Of a DNA stretch of 18,394 nucleotides, positions 13,502 through 18,394 are shown one piece after another. The DNA comes from JBGPBY01 sp041481485. GTDB taxonomy: Bacteria > Acidobacteriota > Terriglobia > 20CM-2-55-15. The DNA lies in contig JBGPBY010000085.1 in the NCBI GenBank assembly GCA_041481485.1, forward strand, positions 1 through 18,394, read 5' to 3'. How positions within the stretch are numbered: the stretch's first letter is position 1; each line of letters starts with the position of its first letter. The notes beneath the pieces are model-generated. The model did not search any database. It was not told where the DNA came from and was given only the letters and a program-made list of their open reading frames with translations. The translations under genes were made by a program, and so were the position numbers.

Positions 13502-15535
13502 GTGAAACGTTTCGTTATCGCCATTTGTTGTGTGATTGCCATGGCTGCGCTGTCGGTGTCTCAGGCTCAGCAAGGGAAGCTGTCCAGCCTGATTCAAGCC
13601 GGAGATCGGAAGGCGGCGCTCGACATGATTCGTTCGGGAGCCGACGTGAATGAGGCCCAACCCGACGGCACCCGGCCGATTCACTGGGCGGTCTATCGTG
13701 TCGACTACGAAATCATGGATGCGCTGATCGCGAAGAAAGCGAAGGCGGACGTTCGTAACGAGTTGGGTTCCACGCCTTTGGCGGAGGCCGTAAAGCTCGG
13801 CGATGCACGCATGGCAAAGCTGCTTTTGGACGCGGGTTCCGGTCCGGAAGGCGCGAACGAGGACGGACAGACTGCACTGATGCTCGCTATCAAAAATGGG
13901 GATCTGGCGCTTGTGCAAATGCTCGTCAATGCCGGCGCCAACGTCAACGCTGTTGAGAAGGTCCAGAACCAGACGCCGATAATGTGGGCTGCCTCCTCGA
14001 ACCAGAATGCGGAAGAGATGGTCAAGCTTCTTATTTCCAAGGGCGCCAATGTGAAGACCCGCGCCAAATCTACGGATTGGCCAGCCCAGATGACGTCGGA
14101 ACCCCGGGCTCAGTATCACACCTACGGCGGCCTGACCCCACTGATGTATGCGGCTCGCAATGGCTGCTATTACTGTGTGGAGGCACTTGTCGGTGCAGGG
14201 GCAGACGTCAACGTTCCCAATGACCTTGAAGGTATCACTCCGTTGATGATCTCCCTCGACGGCAGTCACAACGATGTCGCGAAGTTCCTCCTGGATCACA
14301 GCGCCAATCCAAAAGTCTGGGATGTGTACGGACGCACGGCGCTCTACATAGCGGTAGACCATAAGGCAGCTGGCGGTGGCGGTGGAGGAGGCGCGCCAGG
14401 CGGTGGTGCTCCTGGCGGCGCACCTGGTGGAGGACGCGGCGGTGCGGGTGGTAGAGGTGGAGCCGGTGCAGCGCCCGCTCCTGGTGCAGGCGGCAGAGGG
14501 GCAGGCGCGGGCGCTCCGGCCGGTGGCGCAGGTGGTAGAGGCGGCGCTGGTGCGGCTCCAGCTCCTGGAGCTCCCGCTCTTGGCGCAGCGGCTCCTGCTG
14601 CAGCGGCGCCCGGTGCAGGTGGTAGAGGCGGCGCTGGTGCGGCTCCGGTGGCGGCGGCAGGTCAGGCTGGCGCGGGCGGACGAGGCGGTGGACAAGCTGG
14701 CGGTGGTCGTGGTGGAGCTGGAGCCGGCGGTGGCGGAGGTCGAGGCGGTGGTGGCGCAGCCGGTGGTGCTATTCGGCCGGGCCCCGCAGTTTCCAGCATG
14801 GAGATCATCAATGCGTTGCTGGCAGCGGGCGCCGATCCCAATGTAGCGCTTAGCGCGCGTCGCCCGGAAGCGGGTTCCGGCGGGCGCTTTTCCGATCCCA
14901 TGCTGAGCACGGGAACCACACCGTTGTACCGCGCCACGATGAACAACGATATGGAAGTGATTCGCGTCTTGTTGGATAAGGGCGCTTCCCCGAACATCTT
15001 CGACATGGGCATCACGCCGTTTCTTCTCGCCGCGGGAGTGGAGGCTGGCGGTTTGGGTGGTGGTGGAGGCCGAGGTGCTGGCGCTGGCGGAGGTGCGGCG
15101 CCAAACACCGCGCTACTCGACCTGTTTTTGGCGCACGGCGCGGACGTCAATACTCAGGTCACCGGCAGGTTGAGCTATTCCATGCGGCTTTCGCGAAGCG
15201 CGGGTTGGCCGAACATCGAAGGGCTCACGGCTCTTCATGCCGCCGTTCAGTCCGGTCGCACGGATATGGTTCATTACCTTCTGGATCACGGTGCGCGGAC
15301 GGACATCGCGGATTGGTCGGGTCGAACTGTCATTGATTTGGCCAAAGGCGCCCCCTCCAAACCAGCTCCTGCAAACTTTGGCACTGCAAATATTCCGGCC
15401 CCAGTCGTCGCTGGCGAAGACCTCGCTGCGTCAGGCTCCAATTCCGCTGGCGCCGGTCGAGGCGGAGCAGGGCGTCCGGCGTCTCCGGAGATTCTGGCAA
15501 TGCTCCAGGACGCCGCGACAAATCAAAAGAAATAG
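13502..15535 (+). CDS. Secreted ankyrin-repeat protein with Gly/Ala/Pro-rich insert
   Basis: A 677-residue protein. Residues 1-23 are a signal peptide (MKRFVIAICCVIAMAALSVS, then QAQ). Ankyrin repeats fill about 27-288, e.g. GSTPLAEAVKLGDARMAKLL, GQTALMLAIKNGDLALVQML, and GLTPLMYAARNG with a Cys-x2-Cys at 222/225. They resume at about 430-620, e.g. GTTPLYRATMNNDMEVIRVL and GLTALHAAVQSGRTDMVHYL. Between the two halves is a 140-residue Gly/Ala/Pro/Arg insert (289-428), with shorter GGGRGAG patches at 516-533 and 648-657. Ankyrin repeats bind proteins, so a scaffold role in the envelope is inferred. The start is GTG 13502, with GGAGG at 13492-13496; GTG 13490 overlaps that site and is less likely. 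It is the last gene of the operon, followed by a strong terminator. The repetitive insert produces long antisense frames that are not genes. Confidence 0.9.
   Translation: MKRFVIAICCVIAMAALSVSQAQQGKLSSLIQAGDRKAALDMIRSGADVNEAQPDGTRPIHWAVYRVDYEIMDALIAKKAKADVRNELGSTPLAEAVKLGDARMAKLLLDAGSGPEGANEDGQTALMLAIKNGDLALVQMLVNAGANVNAVEKVQNQTPIMWAASSNQNAEEMVKLLISKGANVKTRAKSTDWPAQMTSEPRAQYHTYGGLTPLMYAARNGCYYCVEALVGAGADVNVPNDLEGITPLMISLDGSHNDVAKFLLDHSANPKVWDVYGRTALYIAVDHKAAGGGGGGGAPGGGAPGGAPGGGRGGAGGRGGAGAAPAPGAGGRGAGAGAPAGGAGGRGGAGAAPAPGAPALGAAAPAAAAPGAGGRGGAGAAPVAAAGQAGAGGRGGGQAGGGRGGAGAGGGGGRGGGGAAGGAIRPGPAVSSMEIINALLAAGADPNVALSARRPEAGSGGRFSDPMLSTGTTPLYRATMNNDMEVIRVLLDKGASPNIFDMGITPFLLAAGVEAGGLGGGGGRGAGAGGGAAPNTALLDLFLAHGADVNTQVTGRLSYSMRLSRSAGWPNIEGLTALHAAVQSGRTDMVHYLLDHGARTDIADWSGRTVIDLAKGAPSKPAPANFGTANIPAPVVAGEDLAASGSNSAGAGRGGAGRPASPEILAMLQDAATNQKK
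14441..14646 (+). repeat. Three imperfect 35-nt tandem-like copies within the ankyrin gene
   Basis: Copies at 14441-14475, 14525-14559 and 14612-14646, spaced 84 and 87 nt apart, all encode GAGGRGGAGAA or a close variant. Copies 2 and 3 differ at one base; copy 1 has more changes. Both spacings are multiples of three, so the frame is kept. This suggests the Gly/Ala/Pro insert grew by in-frame duplication. Confidence 0.85.
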
Positions 15536-15549
15536 AGCTTCCTTTCAAC

Positions 15550-15590
15550 AAAAAGAGGGCGGCAGGTCGATCAACCTGCCGCCCGTTTTT
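15550..15590 (+). terminator. Rho-independent terminator of the 8724-15535 operon
   Basis: GGGCGGCAGGT (15557-15567) pairs perfectly with ACCTGCCGCCC (15574-15584) around CGATCA, followed by GTTTTTGTGTTTG, and starts about 20 nt after the ankyrin stop codon. It is a strong, canonical structure that ends the operon. Confidence 0.92.
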
Positions 15591-15614
15591 GTGTTTGTGG
15601 ACGACGGTGTCTCA

Positions 15615-15744
15615 GTATGAATGGAATTCCCGTCCCCACTGTAGGGGCGGACTATGACCGCCCACAATTCGACGGATTGCGGGCCTCACAAATGTGGGCG
15701 GTCATAGACCGCCCCTACAGTGGGGACGGGAATTCCATTCATAC
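15615..15744. repeat. 52-bp inverted repeat upstream of the dienelactone hydrolase gene
   Basis: The arms 15615-15666 and 15693-15744 are reverse complements with one mismatch (GGACTAT against GGTCTAT), spaced by 26 nt. Each arm includes GGAATTCCCGTCCCCACTGT and GGGGCGG..TATGACCGCCCACA, so it carries the same GCGGTCTATGACCGC core as 13455-13485 but with much longer arms. It lies between the operon terminator and the next gene, ending 30 nt before the Shine-Dalgarno of that gene. Confidence 0.95.
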
Positions 15745-15788
15745 ACAGGCATGCTAAAAGGGAAAAACGGATATGGAAGGAGGCTCGA

Positions 15789-16514
15789 ATGTCTTTAGAA
15801 GAAAGCACCATTCGTTTTAATCGCCCAGACGGGAAGGAATGCTCGGGATTCTATGCTGAACCCGCGGACGGAATTGGCGATCCCGGTATCGTCGTGATCC
15901 AGGAATGGTGGGGCGTGAACGATCAAATCCGTGGGGTGGCCCGCCGGCTCGCTGAAGCGGGGTACCGTGCACTGGTGCCTGATTTGTACCGCGGCAAGAT
16001 GTGCGTCGACGCGAAGGAGGCCGAACATCTGATGAACGGGCTCGATTTCGGCGATGCGGCATCACAGGACATCCGGGGAGCGGCGGCTTATCTGAAGGCG
16101 ACCAAATCGAAAGTTGGCATTATCGGGTTCTGCATGGGAGGCGCGCTCACTCTGCTGTCAGCATCGCAAGTTCCGGAGGCAAATGCGGCGGTGACCTGGT
16201 ACGGTTTTCCACCTCTCGATTGCATTGATGCAGCGCAAATCAAAATACCGATTCAGGGCCATTTCTCTATGCACGACGCGTTCTTTCCAATCAAACAAGT
16301 CGAATTGCTGGAGCAAAAGCTGCGCTCCGCACATGTCCGATTCGAGTTTTTCAAATATGACGCTCAGCACGCTTTTGGCAACGAAACGCTCGAGAATCCG
16401 GCAATTCCAGCAAAGCACGATCCTTCGGCAGCCGCGCTCGCCTGGGAACGATCACTGAACTTCTACAAGCGGCATCTTGTGGAGTACCCACCCATGGCGA
16501 GATCAATTTCGTGA
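15789..16514 (+). CDS. Dienelactone hydrolase family protein
   Basis: A 241-residue alpha/beta hydrolase of the dienelactone hydrolase (carboxymethylenebutenolidase) family. The triad is visible: nucleophile Cys115 in GFCMGG, Asp163 in MHDAFFP and His194 in DAQHAFGN; Glu39 in IQEWWG is the residue that orders the nucleophile in the family. No signal peptide, so cytoplasmic. In catabolic pathways such enzymes open dienelactones from chlorocatechols, but many family members act on other esters, and no aromatic-degradation genes are near. The start is ATG 15789, with a strong GGAAGGAGG at 15775-15783. The next gene follows after 49 nt. Confidence 0.92.
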   Translation: MSLEESTIRFNRPDGKECSGFYAEPADGIGDPGIVVIQEWWGVNDQIRGVARRLAEAGYRALVPDLYRGKMCVDAKEAEHLMNGLDFGDAASQDIRGAAAYLKATKSKVGIIGFCMGGALTLLSASQVPEANAAVTWYGFPPLDCIDAAQIKIPIQGHFSMHDAFFPIKQVELLEQKLRSAHVRFEFFKYDAQHAFGNETLENPAIPAKHDPSAAALAWERSLNFYKRHLVEYPPMARSIS

Positions 16515-16563
16515 AATCTGAGGCCCGATCCGCAAATGGAATCCGGCCGTCAAAATCCATACG

Positions 16564-17532
16564 ATGAAGATCATCAGCGTCGCCTCTGAGGTGCCGAAGA
16601 TTGTGGTGACCAATGACGCGGTCGAGACGCGCCTCGGCCTCGAGAAGGGCTGGATCGAACAGCGCACCGGAATCCTGCGTCGTCCGAAGGCCGATGCGTC
16701 GGATGCAACCTCGGATCTTGCAATTCGAGCCGGAGCTTCAGCGCTGAAAAGGACCGCGCTGGAATTGAAGGACATTGGCCTACTGCTCCTGGCCACCAGC
16801 ACACCCGATCACTTGCTTCCTCCGACTGCTCCGTTGGTTGCACATCGTTTAGGGCTGACTTCGGCTGGTGCCATCGACCTTGCAGGAGCCTGCGCGGGCT
16901 TCCTGTACGCCGTCATTCTCGGAAGTACTTACGGAAAATCCACTCGGAAAACGGTCATGATCATCGGCGCAAATATTCTGTCGCGCCGCGTGAACGCCAA
17001 TGATCCGGCCACGGCATCGTTGTTCAGCGATGGCGCGGGCTGCGCGATACTCGCTCCTGCAGACCCAACCCAAATCCTCGGAACCTGGCTCGGGTCCGAC
17101 GGTTCATCATACGACGTGATTGGAATCCCCGCCGGCGGTTCCCGTGAACCTCTGACTCCCACCGCAGTCGCCGAAGGGCGCAATCTGATGACGATGCGGC
17201 GCGGCGCCGCTCTCTTCAAGTACGCGGTACAGGCCATGGTTCAGGCCGGCGAGAAGTCCATGAAGGCGGCGGGAATTCAGGCCGCGGATATCGACTGGTG
17301 GATTCCGCATCAGGCCAACGCTCGAATCATCCAGGATACGGGAAAGCTACTCGGAATTCCTCCCGACCGCACCATCAATGTCGTTGCAAATTATGGAAAT
17401 AGTTCGGCGGCCACCATTCCGATTGCGTTGACGGAAGGCATTGATTCCGGACGAATTCGGCCTGGAAATATACTGCTGTTCACCGCCGCCGGAGCCGGAA
17501 TGCTGAGCGCCGGGCTGGTAGTGAGGTTTTAG
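16564..17532 (+). CDS. 3-oxoacyl-ACP synthase III (FabH-like) ketosynthase
   Basis: A 322-residue thiolase-fold enzyme of the KAS III type, which condenses an acyl-CoA starter with malonyl-ACP to begin fatty-acid or related chains. The catalytic residues are visible: Cys110 in DLAGACAGFLYA, His249 in IPHQANARI and Asn279 in NYGNSSAATIP. WIEQRTGI (30-37) and DGAGCAILAP (156-165) also fit, and the length is normal. The start is ATG 16564; no good ribosome-binding site precedes it. Whether it is the housekeeping FabH or a specialised paralog cannot be told, because no fab, plsX or acpP genes adjoin it. The neighbour is a dienelactone hydrolase. Confidence 0.9.
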   Translation: MKIISVASEVPKIVVTNDAVETRLGLEKGWIEQRTGILRRPKADASDATSDLAIRAGASALKRTALELKDIGLLLLATSTPDHLLPPTAPLVAHRLGLTSAGAIDLAGACAGFLYAVILGSTYGKSTRKTVMIIGANILSRRVNANDPATASLFSDGAGCAILAPADPTQILGTWLGSDGSSYDVIGIPAGGSREPLTPTAVAEGRNLMTMRRGAALFKYAVQAMVQAGEKSMKAAGIQAADIDWWIPHQANARIIQDTGKLLGIPPDRTINVVANYGNSSAATIPIALTEGIDSGRIRPGNILLFTAAGAGMLSAGLVVRF

Positions 17533-17606
17533 AGAAAAGGGAACCGGGGAAACAGGATTGGATGGCTTGAAGGAATATAAAATGCCGCGAAGCGGCAACC
17601 AAATAG

Positions 17607-17802
17607 AGCCACAGAGTGGCGGCATTTCCTTAGCCACCGGCGTAAGCCGGTGGAAGCGATCCACTAATCCCTTCCAGCCGCAGAGCGGCGACAGATATAG
17701 AAATCCTTGATCTGTCGCGCCTTGCGGCGCTTTTCTGATTTCAGGGTATCGCGACCACCGGCTCACGCCGGTGGCTAATAAGCTGCCGCCGCTAACGCGG
17801 CT
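17607..17802. repeat. Nested long inverted repeat, family 1, copy 3
   Basis: The arms 17607-17653 and 17755-17802 are imperfect reverse complements: the hairpin CCACCGGCGTAAGCCGGTGG and the GGCGGCA/GCCGC hairpin are both present on each side, with several differences in the linkers and in the left-hand outer hairpin. An inner pair sits between them: GCCGCAGAGCGGCGACAGAT (about 17680-17699) facing ATCTGTCGCGCCTTGCGGCG (about 17710-17729). A further GCCGC-GAA-GCGGC hairpin at about 17584-17596 precedes the left arm. It lies between the ketosynthase and the reductase gene. Confidence 0.88.
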
Positions 17803-17830
17803 CAAAATAGAATGCGATTCTTTCACAGCT

Positions 17831-17856
17831 TCTATGACCGCCCCTGCAGTGGGGGG
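17831..17856. repeat. Degenerate half copy of the GCGGTCTATGACCGC palindrome
   Basis: TCTATGACCGCCCCTGCAGT (17831-17850) followed by GGGGGG matches the right half of the palindrome at 15693-15720 (TCATAGACCGCCCCTACAGT) in outline. The left half is missing. It sits just upstream of the reductase start, and the reading frame of that gene is open through it. Confidence 0.6.
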
Positions 17857-17901
17857 ACCGGCGCGGTTGACAAGTTCAGCCAAACCGGAAACAATTCTCT
17901 G

Positions 17902-18394
17902 ATGCCTACATGGGGAGAAGTACTCTCCGGCAAGATCGATCCGCAGCTTGCCGATGAGATCAATGTCTTTGAAACGGAAATTCAACTTCGAAAGCAGGGA
18001 AAGCTCGACGAAAAAGTTTTTGCGGAAACCCGATTGCGCCGCGGGGCTTACGGCCAGCGTTACGACAACGGCCATCGGCATGACGGAATTCAGACTCAGA
18101 AACTGACCTATGCCACGGACCTGACCAAAGGGCCGGAAACCCTCTGGGATGCGCCGGGAATGCAGCGCATCAAAATCCCCTTCGGCGGGCTCAATCCGGA
18201 CCAGATGGATACCCTGGCGGATCTCGCAGAGGAATACGCCGACAGTGTTCTACACATCACCACTCGTCAGGACATCCAGTTTCATTTCGTTCACATCGAC
18301 GATACGCCGTCGCTGATGCGCCGGCTCGCGGCCGTGGGAATCACGACGCGCGAGGCCTGCGGCAACTCCATTCGCAATGTGACGGCGTGCCCAC
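17902..18394 (+). CDS. Nitrite/sulfite reductase (ferredoxin-type), N-terminal part
   Basis: A partial gene, cut by the window end after 164 codons. The protein starts MPTWGEVLSGKIDPQLADEI and contains TRLRRGAYGQRYDNG (43-57), the ferrodoxin-like half-domain segment DAPGMQRIKIPFGGL (83-97), TTRQDIQFHFVHI (120-132) and ACGNSIRNVTACP (152-164). These are typical of siroheme/4Fe-4S nitrite and sulfite reductases; the cluster-binding cysteines of the C-terminal half would lie outside the window. Which substrate it uses (nitrite or sulfite) cannot be told. The start at ATG 17902 is favoured because family members begin near there; an in-frame ATG at 17812 would extend the protein through repeat sequence. 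The ribosome-binding site is weak (GGAAA at 17887-17891). Confidence 0.92.
   Translation, partial: MPTWGEVLSGKIDPQLADEINVFETEIQLRKQGKLDEKVFAETRLRRGAYGQRYDNGHRHDGIQTQKLTYATDLTKGPETLWDAPGMQRIKIPFGGLNPDQMDTLADLAEEYADSVLHITTRQDIQFHFVHIDDTPSLMRRLAAVGITTREACGNSIRNVTACP

Noticed and set aside
13448..14695. Long minus-strand frame (415 codons) antisense to the ankyrin gene
   Set aside because: Its Arg/Ser/Thr/Ala-rich first part is the mirror of the Gly/Ala-rich repeat, and the rest shadows ankyrin codons. It shows no family motif, while the plus strand has a signal peptide, ankyrin repeats and a good ribosome-binding site.
17347..18081. Minus-strand frame (244 codons) running across the ketosynthase end, repeat copy 3 and the reductase start
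   Set aside because: It crosses the non-coding inverted repeat and two clear plus-strand genes, and the translation shows no conserved domain.

Overview
The window looks like a chromosomal segment of a moderately GC-rich, free-living bacterium, most likely an acidobacterium or close relative. This is an inference from gene content: DUF6152-type exported proteins, a DUF1592/DUF1552 pair with an ankyrin partner, Gly/Arg-rich exported proteins, and the style of the nitrite/sulfite reductase. No rRNA or other phylogenetic marker is present. No tRNA, rRNA, CRISPR array, phage gene or transposase gene was seen.

Layout. (1) 1-296 holds a partial palindromic repeat and leader sequence. (2) 297-1866 is a two-gene unit: a small DUF6152-like exported protein and a Gly-rich exported protein of unknown function, closed by an intrinsic terminator. 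(3) 1930-2240 holds the first long inverted-repeat element, between convergent genes. (4) 2241-2972, minus strand, encodes an exported protein with an Ala-rich linker. (5) 3387-3704 encodes a small RRM RNA-binding protein, followed by a 26-bp inverted repeat and a terminator. (6) 3869-8193 is a biotin operon, bioB-bioF-bioD-bioA, whose bioD-bioA junction contains a composite long inverted repeat. (7) 8194-8723 holds the second long inverted-repeat element. (8) 8724-15535 is a four-gene export-oriented operon: a di-heme DUF1587/1595/1592/1588/1585 protein, a Tat-exported DUF1552 protein, a Tat-exported MBL-fold hydrolase, and a secreted ankyrin protein with a large Gly/Ala/Pro-rich insert. It ends in a strong terminator. 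(9) 15615-15744 is a 52-bp inverted repeat. (10) 15789-17532 encodes a dienelactone hydrolase and a FabH-like ketosynthase. (11) 17607-17802 is the third long inverted-repeat element. (12) 17902-18394 is the start of a nitrite/sulfite reductase gene, cut by the window edge.

How the genes work together. BioF, BioA, BioD and BioB together cover the last four steps from pimeloyl thioester to biotin; the early genes (bioC/bioH or equivalents) are not in the window. The 8724-15535 operon encodes four proteins that all carry export signals (two Sec-like, two Tat). It therefore looks like an envelope system combining c-type heme, a DUF1552 protein, a hydrolase fold with altered metal ligands, and an ankyrin scaffold. 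Its substrate is unknown, and it is the best candidate here for an undescribed system.

The other striking feature is dense, modular, palindromic intergenic DNA. At least three repeat families can be seen: a nested ~50-bp-arm element in three copies, a palindrome built on GCGGTCTATGACCGC, and a CCCTCTCC-type palindrome. They are found in most of the larger gaps, including inside the bio operon and directly upstream of two ribosome-binding sites in the 8724-15535 operon.
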